A stretch of DNA of 64,000 nt, taken from the NCBI RefSeq assembly GCF_900142145.1, contig NZ_FQZV01000014.1, positions 1 to 64,000 of the forward strand. The letters run 5' to 3'. The DNA is from Geosporobacter subterraneus DSM 17957. GTDB taxonomy: Bacteria; Bacillota; Clostridia; Peptostreptococcales; Thermotaleaceae. Within the stretch, counting starts at the first letter, position 1. Every line of letters starts with the position of its first letter. Below are positions 44,732 through 54,335 of this stretch, in pieces. Position numbers and translations under genes: made by a program. The notes below the pieces were generated by a model, which was not told where the DNA came from, did not search any database, and saw only the letters and a list, made by a program, of their open reading frames with translations.

Positions 44732-45409
44732 ATGGATTATCGAGCAGTACAAGAAGATCGGCAGGGGAAAGTGCCCTATGAGTTTATCCGGGATATTTTT
44801 AAAAATAAAGATCCTCTTATGATGTCAGAGCTGGCCAGCGCTCCCTATGATCCAGAGAATGGACGCTTTACTGTGCATATGATGGGGAGGCGCTACCAGG
44901 TGCAGTATCCAACGGGAGAAATCTACACAGAGGATGGGGAGCCTATAGAGGTATATGCAGTAATGACATTATTCTTGCGGTATCTGGCAAATGCCAGGGG
45001 AATCCCAGCCACGGGAAAGGACATCACCTACAAGGAAATCCCTGGAGGCCATGTATATTACAGCAATTTCAATAATAGAACTATCCATCGTTTGGCCAGA
45101 ATCTTTGGAAACCGTCTGGAAGAGCTTAAGAAAGCCTTTGAAGCTGTAGGGGGCCAGCCTGTAGAAATGGGGGACGTGGGCTATCGCTTTCAATTTATGA
45201 ATAATGTCTATTTGACCTTCATTCTTTGGAGGGGGGATGATGAGCTGCCAGCAGCGGCAAATATTCTGTTTGATATGAACACGCCTTATTACTTCGATGC
45301 AGAAGACCTGGCTGTGGTTGGCGATGTGGCCATTGGAGTCCTTAGAAATCACGGGAAGATACCCAACTGGAAGGGACTTTATGAAAATAAGCATAAAAAA
45401 GAGGAATGA
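44732..45409 (+). CDS. DUF3786 family protein
   Basis: This 225-residue soluble protein matches, from memory, DUF3786, common near corrinoid and Wood-Ljungdahl genes in anaerobes. Notable segments are RFTVHMMGRRYQVQYPTGEI, YLANARGIPATGKDITYKEI, GGHVYYSNFNNRTIHRLA, and WRGDDELPAAANILFDMNTP followed by YYFDAEDLAVVGDVAIGVL. No catalytic motif is known to me. Start at 44732 follows GAGGAGGCAGG. It follows acsV in the same direction but is separated from it by a terminator. Confidence 0.75.
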   Translation: MDYRAVQEDRQGKVPYEFIRDIFKNKDPLMMSELASAPYDPENGRFTVHMMGRRYQVQYPTGEIYTEDGEPIEVYAVMTLFLRYLANARGIPATGKDITYKEIPGGHVYYSNFNNRTIHRLARIFGNRLEELKKAFEAVGGQPVEMGDVGYRFQFMNNVYLTFILWRGDDELPAAANILFDMNTPYYFDAEDLAVVGDVAIGVLRNHGKIPNWKGLYENKHKKEE

Positions 45410-45448
45410 ATCTAGATGGCTTATAGGAATTTAACAGAGCCTAAGAAT

Positions 45449-45481
45449 AAAAGGACTCCATTTATTGAATGAAGTCCTTTT
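45449..45481. terminator. Bidirectional terminator between DUF3786 and the histidine-rich gene
   Basis: AAAAGGACT (45449-45457) pairs with AGTCCTTTT (45473-45481), with an inner CATT/AATG pairing; A and T runs at the ends serve both converging genes. Confidence 0.8.
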
Positions 45482-45489
45482 CCATTAGT

Positions 45490-45933
45490 TTACATATGCT
45501 TCTTTGCTTCAATCAGCATACCATTAGCCATTTCCATGTATTCAATAGCCTTTTCTATATGGGCAGCCACTTCCGGACGATTCATAAGCTTTGCTTTTTC
45601 TACCCACTGCTGGAAGCTGTCCTGATGGGATCGGTTATGATTGATCCAATGTACCAGCAGTACGCGTAGGGTTTTCTCATCATTCTCTATGCTGGCCGGG
45701 GATGGATGCTCATGGTCATGATCGCCGTGATCATGATCGTGGGAATGATTATGGTCATGGCTGTGGGTATGATCGTGATCGTGGGTATGTACGTGATGAT
45801 GCTCGTGCTCATGGTGGTAGCTGTGGCCGCTGGGGCTCTCATGGCTGTGCCCGTGGCTGTGCTGGTGATCATGGCTGTGTTCATGGCCATGATCATGGGT
45901 ATGACAGTGATGGTTTTTTTCGTCGGAATGCAT
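45490..45933 (-). CDS. Histidine-rich metal-binding protein
   Basis: This protein of about 147 residues starts at 45933 (GGAGAGGG upstream). Its first 75 residues hold about 35 histidines in HxH and DHxH runs, and one cysteine (HHCHTH). A helical C-terminal domain follows (LRVLLVHWINHNRSHQDSFQ, AKLMNRPEVAAHIEKAIEYM). His-rich tails of this type bind nickel, cobalt or zinc in HypB, SlyD or CooJ. The neighbours cooT and DUF3842, and the CODH/ACS cluster, point to nickel storage or delivery; that is inference. Confidence 0.75.
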   Translation of the reverse strand: MHSDEKNHHCHTHDHGHEHSHDHQHSHGHSHESPSGHSYHHEHEHHHVHTHDHDHTHSHDHNHSHDHDHGDHDHEHPSPASIENDEKTLRVLLVHWINHNRSHQDSFQQWVEKAKLMNRPEVAAHIEKAIEYMEMANGMLIEAKKHM

Positions 45934-46028
45934 AATATAATCCCTCTCCTTTTTCTTGATGATTATGATAACCCTCCAGGCAATCATCAATGATCGGAAA
46001 CTTGATTGTTCTGATAGGGCTTGTCAGT

Positions 46029-46445
46029 CTATTTAATATTAAATTCTTTTTTTAGGATACTGATGGCATCCTTAATCAGGAGCATCAATGGTTTATTCTC
46101 CAATCCAACCAGTTCAAAATTATCCGGTATGATTGGCAATAGAATTTTTAAGGCTTCTGCATCGGCTATAGCTGTGGCAATAGCAGGGGTAACCTCTCCC
46201 ATCATGGCATTGGGTATAATGAGAGATGCAGGCCCTAAAATGACACTGGCTTTTTTGATGGATACGGCAATAGCATTTTCCCCTGTGGCGCCTTTATTCG
46301 CATGGCTTTTCAGCATGGCTGAGGTTGCCGTTGCATTGGTCCCAAGACCATATATTTCAAAATGGGCTGGCAGCTCCTGCCGAAGATGGGTTACAATCTG
46401 GCTCCCAATTCCTCCGCCCATTCCATCTATTACTGCGATGATCAT
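46029..46445 (-). CDS. DUF3842 family protein
   Basis: The product is about 138 residues, with a Rossmann-like N-terminus (IIAVIDGMGGGIGSQIVTHL), a LGTNATATSAMLKSHANKGA segment and IILGPASLIIPNAMMGEVTP-like VILGPASLIIPNAMMG. I recall this as DUF3842, unstudied. The start is set at ATG 46445, with GGGGGACC upstream; the frame also opens at a TTG before that. It lies 21 bp after cooT in the same operon, so a role in nickel or CODH metabolism is possible. Confidence 0.75.
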   Translation of the reverse strand: MIIAVIDGMGGGIGSQIVTHLRQELPAHFEIYGLGTNATATSAMLKSHANKGATGENAIAVSIKKASVILGPASLIIPNAMMGEVTPAIATAIADAEALKILLPIIPDNFELVGLENKPLMLLIKDAISILKKEFNIK

Positions 46446-46466
46446 CTGAAGGTCCCCCAAATTTAA

Positions 46467-46658
46467 TTATTTCTTTTCTTCAATGATAATTTTATGATCG
46501 ATCAGGCGGATTTCTTTTACATAGCCCTCTACAATTTTTTGTTCCCCCAGCAGATCACTGAGATATATTTTGCCATTCTCAGGCTTCATATAGACAACAT
46601 TCTCCATGATTTTTCTTTCGCCTTGAGGGGTTGCTAAGTAGGCAATTGATTCACACAT
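46467..46658 (-). CDS. cooT: CooT family nickel-binding protein
   Basis: This 63-residue protein begins MCESIAYL, so Cys2 follows the initiator methionine as in CooT, where it is the nickel ligand of the dimer. KIMENVVYMKPENGKIYLSD and LLGEQKIVEGYVKEI are the family's small beta-barrel pattern. ATG 46658 is chosen because GGAGG lies 7 bp upstream and because it exposes Cys2; another Met is two codons earlier. CooT takes part in nickel supply to CODH in studied bacteria. Confidence 0.83.
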   Translation of the reverse strand: MCESIAYLATPQGERKIMENVVYMKPENGKIYLSDLLGEQKIVEGYVKEIRLIDHKIIIEEKK

Positions 46659-46837
46659 ATTCATTCCTCCGTTTTTAGTGTAATTTGCAAAAAGATTCCT
46701 CTAAGGCTGCTTCAGCAGCTTAAAGAAATCTTCATGATTTCGAGATAGCTATACAAGAACTCTTTGTTAAAAGCATATCATAAATTCCAGAGCTTCGTCA
46801 ATGCAAGTTTTCTGAATGGATTGAAATGTCCACCAGA

Positions 46838-46860
46838 TATAGTCTGTAGGACAGACTATA
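46838..46860. promoter_or_regulatory. Perfect inverted repeat upstream of an unknown gene
   Basis: TATAGTCTGT (46838-46847) and ACAGACTATA (46851-46860) with a 3-nt centre. It is a hairpin without a T-run, or an operator, in the 270-bp divergent gap between cooT and the gene at 46928. Confidence 0.5.
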
Positions 46861-46927
46861 GATCGATACGGGGCTCGTTTATTTAAAGGAAAAGAGGGGT
46901 AAAATATGGATGAATGGAGGTGTTTTG

Positions 46928-47533
46928 ATGGAAAAAATGTTATTGAGCAAAGAGATCAATCAGGTTTTTGAAGGCTTTGAGGAAGGCAAAAAAATACAGC
47001 TTCAAAAAGAATTGGAACTGATCCAAAATCCAAGAACCATTGGGGAGCTGCTGAAGGCGCTGGAAGAGCATATTAAAGAAAAAAGCTCTCTAACACCCCA
47101 CTTCTTCAAGGTGATTGAAACCCTGGAGTTAGAAGACTTATTTCCCTATGTGTTGAATGCTATTGAGAAAATAGACAGCAGTCTTTTTAAGGAATATGTT
47201 TTTAGATCCCTATCCGCTATATCAAGGGATATAGAAGAAGTAGAAAAATATTTACCCGCTGTCATGCGGATCATTGAAGAATCAAAGGATTATCGGGTAG
47301 TCTATCAAGGGGTAGTGGCGCTGTATAAAATGGTTCAAGCCCATCCCAGTTTAGGAAAACAACTGAATCAAAAACGGATCGCGGTTAACCTCTCGATCCT
47401 GCAGGACATACTGAATATGTTAAAGCATGTGGATCGGTGGGAATCAGATTTTCATAAAAATAGTAATGTGCGAACACCCTTAGGAGATCCCGATGAATTC
47501 TTTGCTTTTGCCAGTCAGTTTATGGCTTTTTAA
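46928..47533 (+). CDS. Uncharacterised helical (HEAT-like) protein
   Basis: This protein of about 201 residues is almost entirely helical, with repeated two-helix units (LKALEEHIKEKSSLTPHFFK, LEDLFPYVLNAIEKIDSSLF, YLPAVMRIIEESKDYRVVYQ), which suggests a HEAT-like scaffold. I do not recognise the family. ATG 46928 is chosen because GGAGG (46916-46920) is 7 bp upstream. It lies 98 bp before the next gene in the same direction. Confidence 0.6.
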   Translation: MEKMLLSKEINQVFEGFEEGKKIQLQKELELIQNPRTIGELLKALEEHIKEKSSLTPHFFKVIETLELEDLFPYVLNAIEKIDSSLFKEYVFRSLSAISRDIEEVEKYLPAVMRIIEESKDYRVVYQGVVALYKMVQAHPSLGKQLNQKRIAVNLSILQDILNMLKHVDRWESDFHKNSNVRTPLGDPDEFFAFASQFMAF

Positions 47534-47631
47534 TTATATGGATATTAAAGTTATGATTGAGAATGGTCGATACTAGGGATAAAGGTGATGGAAACCATTG
47601 GAAAGAACCATTTTATAAAGGGGTGAGCAGG

Positions 47632-48183
47632 ATGAAAATCAATGGTACGAGCATGGAGAACCGATATATCCATTCCAGCATGCCAGAATCCAAGGAACAG
47701 CCCAAGAAAAGCGACAATCAGAAAACAGAAGGCATCAGGGATGAATATGTGCCTTCCAGCCATCAACAGAGACCTATCAACTATGATAAGCCTAAGATTG
47801 ACCAAGGCACGATACAAAAACTGAAAGCAGAAAGCGAGCGGACTTATCAGCATCTCCGGCAAATGGTTGAAAAGCTTTTAAAGCAGCAGGGCCTGACTTT
47901 GCAGGAGGCGGACAAGCTAGAGATTGATGAAGAAACCAGACTCGAAGCACAAGGGATGATCGCCGAGGGCGGGCCTTTGAGTCCTGAAGCCGTCAGCGAC
48001 CGAATTGTGGATTTTGCCAAGGCGATCTCAGGAGGAGACAAAGAAAAAATAAGCATGCTTAGGGATGCCATTGAAGAGGGATTTAGGGCAGTGGAGAAGA
48101 TCTTTGGCGGGGAACTTCCGGAGATCTCAAAGCGAACCTATCAGCTCGTCATGGAAAAGCTAGACAAATGGGCAGAAGAATAG
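47632..48183 (+). CDS. DUF5610-like protein (sometimes labelled hydrogenase-4 component G)
   Basis: This protein of about 183 residues has a disordered polar N-terminus (residues 1-60) and a helical C-terminal half. The end (DAIEEGFRAVEKIFGGELPE, then ISKRTYQLVMEKLDKW) resembles DUF5610. A coiled-coil-like stretch covers LKAESERTYQHLRQMVEKLL. The function is unknown, and the hydrogenase label seen in databases has no visible basis here. ATG 47632 follows AAAGGGGTGAG. Confidence 0.6.
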   Translation: MKINGTSMENRYIHSSMPESKEQPKKSDNQKTEGIRDEYVPSSHQQRPINYDKPKIDQGTIQKLKAESERTYQHLRQMVEKLLKQQGLTLQEADKLEIDEETRLEAQGMIAEGGPLSPEAVSDRIVDFAKAISGGDKEKISMLRDAIEEGFRAVEKIFGGELPEISKRTYQLVMEKLDKWAEE

Positions 48184-48195
48184 TTGCATAAGATA

Positions 48196-48230
48196 AACTT
48201 AGGGATCCTGAAAGTGGATCCTTAGTTTTT
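48196..48230 (+). terminator. Terminator
   Basis: AACTTAGGGATCC pairs imperfectly with GGATCCTTAGTT around TGAAAGT, followed by TTTTT. Confidence 0.7.
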
Positions 48231-48307
48231 ATGCGGAAAAAAGGATAATGGAAATAGGTGGAGAAGAGTATAATAAATAATGGATATAAGAATTGGAGGG
48301 GTGTAGG

Positions 48308-48994
48308 ATGAAATACGAGATAAGAGGAGGAAACCTGCCGGTGGTGATCCTTGAGCTTCAGCGGGGAGAGTCGGTTTTTACGGAATCTGGCGGCATGGGA
48401 TGGATGACTGCCGGATTTGACATGGATACCAATATGGAAGGCGGTCTTTTGGGGGGACTTGCCAGAAAGCTCTCAGGAGAGTCCCTGTTTATGACCAACT
48501 ATACCTGCCGGGAATCTACTGGCACTATTGCTTTCCCATCTTCCTTCCCAGGGACGATTATTCCTTTAAGCCTGCAAGGAGGACAGTCTGTGATCTGTCA
48601 GAAACGAAGCTTCTTAGTAGGAGAGCGGTCTGCAAAGCTGGAGATTCACTTTAAGCAGCGTTTTAGTGCGGGACTATTTGGCGGGGAAGGGTTTATATTG
48701 CAGCGGATTACTGGGCCGGGGACGATTTTTGTAGAAATTGACGGTTCGGTGATTGAGTACGATCTTAGGTCAGGGGAGGAGCTAAAGGTTGATACCGGGC
48801 ATGTGGCAATGTTTGAGCCCACTGTACAGTTTGAGATCGAGAGAGTCAAAGGGATTACCAATATGCTTTTTGGTGGAGAAGGATTGTTCCTGACCCGATT
48901 GAGGGGACCGGGAAAGGTATGGCTTCAAACCATGCCGATTCCAAATCTGGCAGGTCAACTGCTGCCATTCCTGCCAACAGGGAAAAGTGATTAA
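48308..48994 (+). CDS. AIM24 / TIGR00266 family protein
   Basis: This protein of about 228 residues is rich in beta strands, with the family pattern LQRGESVFTESGGMGWMTAG, GGLLGGLARKLSGESLFMTN, GGEGFILQRITGPGTIFVEI and RLRGPGKVWLQTMP at the end. The fold is a double-stranded helix related to tryptophan RNA-binding attenuation proteins; the role is unknown. ATG 48308 follows GGAGGGGTG. Confidence 0.88.
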   Translation: MKYEIRGGNLPVVILELQRGESVFTESGGMGWMTAGFDMDTNMEGGLLGGLARKLSGESLFMTNYTCRESTGTIAFPSSFPGTIIPLSLQGGQSVICQKRSFLVGERSAKLEIHFKQRFSAGLFGGEGFILQRITGPGTIFVEIDGSVIEYDLRSGEELKVDTGHVAMFEPTVQFEIERVKGITNMLFGGEGLFLTRLRGPGKVWLQTMPIPNLAGQLLPFLPTGKSD

Positions 48995-48997
48995 TAC

Positions 48998-49038
48998 AAA
49001 AAATAGAAAAGACTCCGTTGAAGGAGTTTTTTCTATTT
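48998..49038. terminator. Bidirectional terminator
   Basis: AAAATAGAAAAGACTCC pairs with GGAGTTTTTTCTATTTT around GTTGAA, with converging genes on both sides. It overlaps the end of the minus-strand ATPase gene. Confidence 0.8.
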
Positions 49039-49770
49039 TCCAATGATCTGTTTTAAAAACCTTTGTGTTCTTTCATGCTTTGGCGCACAAAAGATTTCTT
49101 CTGGTGAGCCCTGCTCAATGATTGCCCCATGATCCATAAATATTACTCGATCTGCTACATCTCTGGCAAAGCTCATTTCATGGGTAACAATGATCATGGT
49201 CATGTGTTTTTCTGCCAAACTACGGATAACACTTAGAACCTCTCCGACTAATTCAGGATCTAAGGCGGAAGTCGGCTCATCGAATAATATGACATGGGGA
49301 TTTACTGCCATAGCTCTAGCGATACCGATTCGCTGCTGCTGACCGCCAGATAAACGAGACGGATATTGGTCGCGTTTTTCAAGCAGTCCAACCTGTGTCA
49401 ATAATGCATCACCAGCTAATTGGGCTTCAGCTTTGGACATTTTCTTCACAGTTATTAAGGCTTCTGTTATGTTCTCTAAGGCCGTCTTATTTTTGAAAAG
49501 ATTATAGCTTTGAAATACCATGGCGCTGGCTTTGCGAATGTTACGGATTTCCTGTTTACGGGCTTTTTCTGCATCTACTTGAAAACCGTTTATTTCTATG
49601 GTTCCTTGATCAGGAGCTTCTAAATAATTAAGGCATCTTAATAGGGTTGATTTACCGGAGCCGGAGGGACCGATAATAACGACTACTTCTCCCTGACTTA
49701 TTTCTAAATCAATTCCCCGTAAAACCGGGTTATTTCCAAAGCTTTTATGCAGATTTTGTATTTTAATCAT
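49033..49770 (-). CDS. Amino acid ABC transporter ATPase (GlnQ/TcyN type)
   Basis: This 245-residue ATPase has Walker [22 protein letters not shown]-loop [18 protein letters not shown], signature [17 protein letters not shown], Walker [21 protein letters not shown] and switch [19 protein letters not shown]. It is the polar amino acid import type. In the three-gene operon it follows the permease gene by 11 bp. Confidence 0.92.
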   Translation of the reverse strand: MIKIQNLHKSFGNNPVLRGIDLEISQGEVVVIIGPSGSGKSTLLRCLNYLEAPDQGTIEINGFQVDAEKARKQEIRNIRKASAMVFQSYNLFKNKTALENITEALITVKKMSKAEAQLAGDALLTQVGLLEKRDQYPSRLSGGQQQRIGIARAMAVNPHVILFDEPTSALDPELVGEVLSVIRSLAEKHMTMIIVTHEMSFARDVADRVIFMDHGAIIEQGSPEEIFCAPKHERTQRFLKQIIGK

Positions 49771-49781
49771 AGAATCACCCT

Positions 49782-50453
49782 CTAATAGGCTTTATTCAAA
49801 CGTGTTTCCAGCTTTCCTAAAAAATAACTCATACAGATTGTAATAAGCCAGTAAACCATTAAGACTACTAAATAGCTTTCAAAAAATTTATAGGTGGCTG
49901 CAGCTGACATTTTGGCTTGTGCCAACATTTCCGGTACACCTAAAGTAAAGGCCAGGGAGGAACTCTTCACCAAATCAACCAGACTATTGCCCAGAGAAGG
50001 AATGGCAACACGGGCTGCTTGGGGAAGGACAATCCTTTTCATGCCTTGCCAGGGAGTCATTCCTACAGATAAGCATGCTTCTATTTGTCCTTTGTCTATG
50101 GATTGAATGGCTCCTCGTATAGATTCGGCCATATAAGCAGCACTGTGAAGACCTAAGCCGATGAAGGCTGCTGTATACGCATTCATTCTGGAAAATTGCG
50201 GGATGATTTGAGGTATCCCATAGTAAAGTAGGAATAATTGTACCAGCAAGGGTGTCCCCCTAAAAAAGGATATATAAACCCTTGATAAGGGATATAGAAG
50301 TCTGATTCTATAGGTTGCAATCAATGCCAGTGTCGTCCCTATGCATAAGGCAATCAATGAAGCAATGAAGGTTAAACTCAGAGTTACATGGACGTATTGA
50401 AAGACTCTTGGAGAGACCTCCAGCATGAATGCTGTATCGATATTCAGATTCAT
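49782..50453 (-). CDS. Amino acid ABC transporter permease
   Basis: This 223-residue permease has about five membrane segments and the HisMQ-type features [60 protein letters not shown] and [14 protein letters not shown]. The ligand class (for example cystine or other polar amino acid) is not certain. Confidence 0.92.
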   Translation of the reverse strand: MNLNIDTAFMLEVSPRVFQYVHVTLSLTFIASLIALCIGTTLALIATYRIRLLYPLSRVYISFFRGTPLLVQLFLLYYGIPQIIPQFSRMNAYTAAFIGLGLHSAAYMAESIRGAIQSIDKGQIEACLSVGMTPWQGMKRIVLPQAARVAIPSLGNSLVDLVKSSSLAFTLGVPEMLAQAKMSAAATYKFFESYLVVLMVYWLITICMSYFLGKLETRLNKAY

Positions 50454-50476
50454 TTTTATTACCTGCCACTCTAGAT

Positions 50477-51271
50477 TTATTTGCTTGTGATATCTGTGTT
50501 AAACCATTTGTTAGAGATTTTTTCTAGAGTACCATCTTGTCTCATTTCAAGGATGGCCTTATCTATTTTCTCAATTAAAGCTTTGTTATCATCATTTTTT
50601 ACAAAAGGAAAAGAATTTTCCAGTGATTTTACAGGATCTCCGCCTAGTTGAAGATCTAATCCGGATTTCTGAATATTGATTATCCCCGCAAGCTTATCGT
50701 TCATCACGGCATCGATTCTGCCGATAGCTACATCTTGAAGGGAACCAATAAAATCTTCATAGGTGATTACGTTAATTTCATTGTTAACATCATATTCTTT
50801 AATAAGCTGTTCATAATTTGATCCTAAACTAACACCTACTTTTTTACCTTTCAGATCCTCCAGAGATTTAATATCCTCATTGCCCTTTTTAACAACTAAC
50901 TGCGCACCAGAGAATACGTAAGGCGTGGGAAATAAATATTTCTCTTTTCGTTGCTCTGTAATGGTAATTTGATTAGATATGGTATTGATTTTACCTGTAT
51001 CCAGCATTCCAAACAAACCACTAAATTCTGCAGTTTCAAACTTTACTTCATAGCCAATTCTTTTGCTGATTTCATTCCATACATCTATTTCGAATCCATC
51101 TAGCTTACCTTCGGAATTCATAAAGGTAAAGGGGGGATAACCTCCAGATGTACCGATCGTAATCGTTGGATTTCCTACTTTACTACTAGGAATTGATTTA
51201 CAGCCAACGGCTATAACCAACATCAATAAAGCCAGTGATATCAAAGCTAATGACCTTTTCTTAAATTGCAT
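50477..51271 (-). CDS. Amino acid ABC transporter substrate-binding lipoprotein (family 3)
   Basis: This 264-residue protein has a lipoprotein signal (LIVAVGC-type lipobox VIAVGCKS, Cys about residue 24), then the family 3 core TITIGTSGGYPPFTFMNSEG, LDGFEIDVWNEISKRIG, SNQITITEQRKEKYLFPTPY and GVSLGSNYEQLIKEY. The YxxFTF...GKLDGF and TITEQR patterns resemble cystine-binding YxeM/TcyJ-like proteins. It is the first gene of the operon. Confidence 0.9.
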   Translation of the reverse strand: MQFKKRSLALISLALLMLVIAVGCKSIPSSKVGNPTITIGTSGGYPPFTFMNSEGKLDGFEIDVWNEISKRIGYEVKFETAEFSGLFGMLDTGKINTISNQITITEQRKEKYLFPTPYVFSGAQLVVKKGNEDIKSLEDLKGKKVGVSLGSNYEQLIKEYDVNNEINVITYEDFIGSLQDVAIGRIDAVMNDKLAGIINIQKSGLDLQLGGDPVKSLENSFPFVKNDDNKALIEKIDKAILEMRQDGTLEKISNKWFNTDITSK

Positions 51272-51319
51272 ACTATTCTCCTCCTAAATCATAGTAATTT
51301 GATATGAATTTATGAAATT

Positions 51320-51348
51320 ATTCTACCATCACAAAATATTTATGTCAA
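51320..51348 (-). promoter_or_regulatory. Promoter of the amino acid ABC operon
   Basis: On the minus strand, TTGACA (51343-51348), a 17-bp spacer and TAGAAT (51320-51325) lie 49 bp upstream of the binding-protein start. Confidence 0.75.
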
Positions 51349-51467
51349 CTGGTAACTTTTTTTGGGTAATAGTGAGGTAGATTACCTATTAGAATTAAGA
51401 AAGGAAAAGCAATCATGAGAATTACGAAAAAGGAAAAAATAAAAAAAGAAATTATGAAAAGAATATA

Positions 51468-51530
51468 TTGACAGGATTGTGAAGAAGGAGTAATATAGAA
51501 TCAAGATACCCCACGGGGGTATGGTATAAT
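51468..51530 (+). promoter_or_regulatory. copA promoter with CsoR operator
   Basis: TTGACA (51468-51473), a 17-bp spacer and TAATAT (51491-51496) form the promoter. ATACCCCACGGGGGTAT (51506-51522) is a G/C-tract dyad of the CsoR class just at the expected transcript start. A second TATAAT lies at 51525. The csoR gene is third in the operon, so the circuit is self-contained. Confidence 0.85.
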
Positions 51531-51594
51531 CTTTATAATGAATATACACTATATTGCTTAGGACGTCCTTAAGGGATTTGAAGGAGTGAAAAAG

Positions 51595-54060
51595 ATGAGG
51601 AATGAAAATCTAAAGATTCTAGGCATGACCTGTGCCGCATGCGCCAAGGCAGCAGAAAGGGCTGTAGGGAAGCTGGATGGTGTGGAAAAGGTTAGCGTGA
51701 ATTATGCAACGGAAAAAATGAATGTAGATTTTGATGCTGAGAAGGTATCAATAGAACAAATTAAAGCGGCTGTTTCAAAAGCCGGATACGAAGCAGAGGA
51801 AGAAAAGGAGACCAAAGAAGTCTCTATGCCTGTGTCCGGGATGACCTGCGCTGCATGCGCCAAGGCTATTGAAAAGGCAGTCGGAAAACTACAAGGGGTT
51901 GAGAGCGTTGCCGTTAATTTTGCTACCGAAAAGGTAAGCGTTAAATATAATCCTAAAGATGTAAGACTGTCCGAGATCAAGCAAACCATCATAAAGGCGG
52001 GCTATACGCCTTTAGAGATAGAGAATAAAAATCGGGTGGATGAAGACAAGGAAAGAAAAGAAAAAGAGATTAAAACTCTTTGGATCAAATTTGTCATATC
52101 AGCCATATTTACTGTGCCCCTTGTATATATTGCCATGGGACCAATGGTGCCATGGTTAGGCTGGAAGCTGCCAGCATGGCTGGAGCCCATGCAGTTTCCA
52201 CTACTATATGGGTTAGTAGAATTGGCATTAACAATTCCCGTAATCATAGCGGGCTACAGGTTCTATACAGTAGGATTTAAGGCGATTATCCGTCGAAGCC
52301 CCAATATGGATTCCTTGATTGCCATGGGTACTGCTGCAGCGGTCATTTACAGTATTTATTCTATTTATAGAATCTCGATTTATGATTTCATGTATGTGGA
52401 TGATTTATATTTTGAAACTGCCGGTGTAATCATTACATTGATTTTGTTGGGGAAATATCTGGAAGCTGTATCGAAAGGCAGAACCTCTGAAGCAATTAAG
52501 AAACTAATGGGATTGGCTCCAAAAACAGCGATAGTAATTCAGGATGATAAAGAAATAGAAATACCGATAGAAGAAGTGGAAGTAGGGGATATTATACTCG
52601 TGAAGCCCGGTGAAAAAATCCCTGTGGATGGAGAGGTCATTGAAGGGCATACAACCATCGATGAATCTATGCTAACAGGGGAAAGTATTCCCGTAGACAA
52701 AAAAGTAGGAGATAAAGTAATCGGGGCAAGTATCAATAAGCATGGTTCTATTAAGTTCAGAGCTACAAAAGTAGGCAGCGATACGGCACTAGCTCAGATT
52801 ATCAAGCTGGTTGAGGATGCACAGGGTTCTAAGGCACCGATTGCTCAGATGGCTGATATTGTATCCGGATACTTTGTACCGATTGTATTTGTGATTGCCA
52901 CCCTTTCGGCAGCGATTTGGTATTTTACTGGTCAAGACGCGGTCTTCGCTCTTACAATTTTTATCGCAGTACTGGTGATTGCCTGCCCTTGCGCCCTTGG
53001 CTTAGCCACACCAACTGCCATCATGGTTGGAACGGGAAAAGGTGCTGAGTATGGAGTGCTCATTAAGGGTGGAGAGGCATTAGAAACAACCCATAAAGTA
53101 CAGACCATCGTATTTGATAAAACCGGAACCATTACGGAAGGTAGACCTGAAGTTACGGATATTGTCCACACCGATGTGATTGACAGGAACAGGCTGCTTC
53201 AAATTGCTGCATCTGCCGAGAAAGGGTCTGAGCATCCGTTGGGTGAAGCCATTGTTCGAGGAGCAGAGAAGGAAAACTTGGAGATGTTGAAACTAGACCG
53301 ATTCCTAGCCATTCCTGGTCATGGCATAGAGGTAGAAATAGAGGGACAGATAATACTCCTAGGAAATAGAAAGCTTATGGTAGAAAGAAATATTGAGCTG
53401 GCACAACTGGAGGAAGAATCCGATCGATTGGCTTCAGAAGGTAAAACACCCATGTACATGGCTATAGACAGCCAATTGGCTGGAATCATTGCAGTAGCAG
53501 ATATTGTAAAGGAAAGCAGTGCTAAGGCTATTCGAAAGCTTCATGAAATGGGCATTGAAGTAGCCATGATAACCGGTGATAACAAGAAAACTGCACAGGC
53601 AATTGCAAAACAGGTTGGAATCGATAGAGTTTTAGCGGAAGTATTGCCCGGAGATAAAGCAAATGAAGTGAAAAAGCTGCAGGAAGAAGGAAAGAAAGTA
53701 GCCATGGTTGGAGATGGTATCAATGATGCGCCGGCACTGGCACAAGCGGATATAGGAATTGCTATCGGATCTGGTACAGACGTAGCTATGGAATCTGCAG
53801 ACATCGTACTCATGAGAAGTGATTTAATGGATGTGCCTACTGCGATCCAGCTCAGCAAGAGTACCCTAAGAAATATCAAGCAAAATCTATTCTGGGCCTT
53901 TGCCTATAACGTAGCAGGAATTCCGCTGGCGGCAGGATTGCTATACGCATTCGGTGGACCAAAGTTGAACCCGGTATTTGCTGCGGCGGCCATGTCACTC
54001 AGTTCGGTATCCGTATTAACCAATGCCTTAAGACTCAAAAACTTTAAACCCTATAAATAA
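51595..54060 (+). CDS. copA: Cu(I)-exporting P1B-type ATPase
   Basis: The protein is about 821 residues. Two HMA domains each bear MTCAACAK-type copper sites (about residues 9-13 and 80-87). Eight membrane segments include the CPC motif [15 protein letters not shown]. The actuator loop is [11 protein letters not shown], the phosphorylation site [10 protein letters not shown], the nucleotide-binding motif EHPLGEAI and the hinge [20 protein letters not shown]. The last membrane helices carry [11 protein letters not shown] and MSLSSVSVL. It pumps Cu(I) out. ATG 51595 is preferred to a GTG at 51586 that abuts AAGGAG. Confidence 0.95.
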   Translation: MRNENLKILGMTCAACAKAAERAVGKLDGVEKVSVNYATEKMNVDFDAEKVSIEQIKAAVSKAGYEAEEEKETKEVSMPVSGMTCAACAKAIEKAVGKLQGVESVAVNFATEKVSVKYNPKDVRLSEIKQTIIKAGYTPLEIENKNRVDEDKERKEKEIKTLWIKFVISAIFTVPLVYIAMGPMVPWLGWKLPAWLEPMQFPLLYGLVELALTIPVIIAGYRFYTVGFKAIIRRSPNMDSLIAMGTAAAVIYSIYSIYRISIYDFMYVDDLYFETAGVIITLILLGKYLEAVSKGRTSEAIKKLMGLAPKTAIVIQDDKEIEIPIEEVEVGDIILVKPGEKIPVDGEVIEGHTTIDESMLTGESIPVDKKVGDKVIGASINKHGSIKFRATKVGSDTALAQIIKLVEDAQGSKAPIAQMADIVSGYFVPIVFVIATLSAAIWYFTGQDAVFALTIFIAVLVIACPCALGLATPTAIMVGTGKGAEYGVLIKGGEALETTHKVQTIVFDKTGTITEGRPEVTDIVHTDVIDRNRLLQIAASAEKGSEHPLGEAIVRGAEKENLEMLKLDRFLAIPGHGIEVEIEGQIILLGNRKLMVERNIELAQLEEESDRLASEGKTPMYMAIDSQLAGIIAVADIVKESSAKAIRKLHEMGIEVAMITGDNKKTAQAIAKQVGIDRVLAEVLPGDKANEVKKLQEEGKKVAMVGDGINDAPALAQADIGIAIGSGTDVAMESADIVLMRSDLMDVPTAIQLSKSTLRNIKQNLFWAFAYNVAGIPLAAGLLYAFGGPKLNPVFAAAAMSLSSVSVLTNALRLKNFKPYK

Positions 54061-54088
54061 AAATATTGATTATGAGGAGGAAATAAAA

Positions 54089-54304
54089 ATGAAAAAACTA
54101 GTATCTATTGAAGGTATGAGCTGCGGTCACTGTGTGAGACACGTAGAGGAAGCGTTAAAGGAATTGGAAGGAGTAGTAGAAGTAGTAGTAGATCTGAAGG
54201 GTAAGAATGCAGTAGTAGAATCGAATCATGAATTATCCGATGAGCAAATCAAAGGAGCTATTGAAGAAGCAGGATACGAGGTAGTAGGGATTAAAGGCAT
54301 CTAA
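54089..54304 (+). CDS. copZ: Copper chaperone CopZ
   Basis: This 71-residue single HMA domain has the Cu(I) site GMSCGHCVRHVEEAL and a second-half IKGAIEEAGYEV. It carries Cu(I) to CopA. It lies 28 bp after copA with GAGGAGG before the start. Confidence 0.92.
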   Translation: MKKLVSIEGMSCGHCVRHVEEALKELEGVVEVVVDLKGKNAVVESNHELSDEQIKGAIEEAGYEVVGIKGI

Positions 54305-54335
54305 TAAGAAATCTGTTTAGAACGGAGGATGTCCA

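Noticed and set aside
45702-45993. Long Met/Val-rich and Asp/Gly-rich frames on the plus strand opposite the histidine-rich gene
   Set aside because: They are the mirror of the CAT/CAC histidine codons on the other strand; low complexity, no ribosome site, and the histidine-rich frame has the proper start and context.
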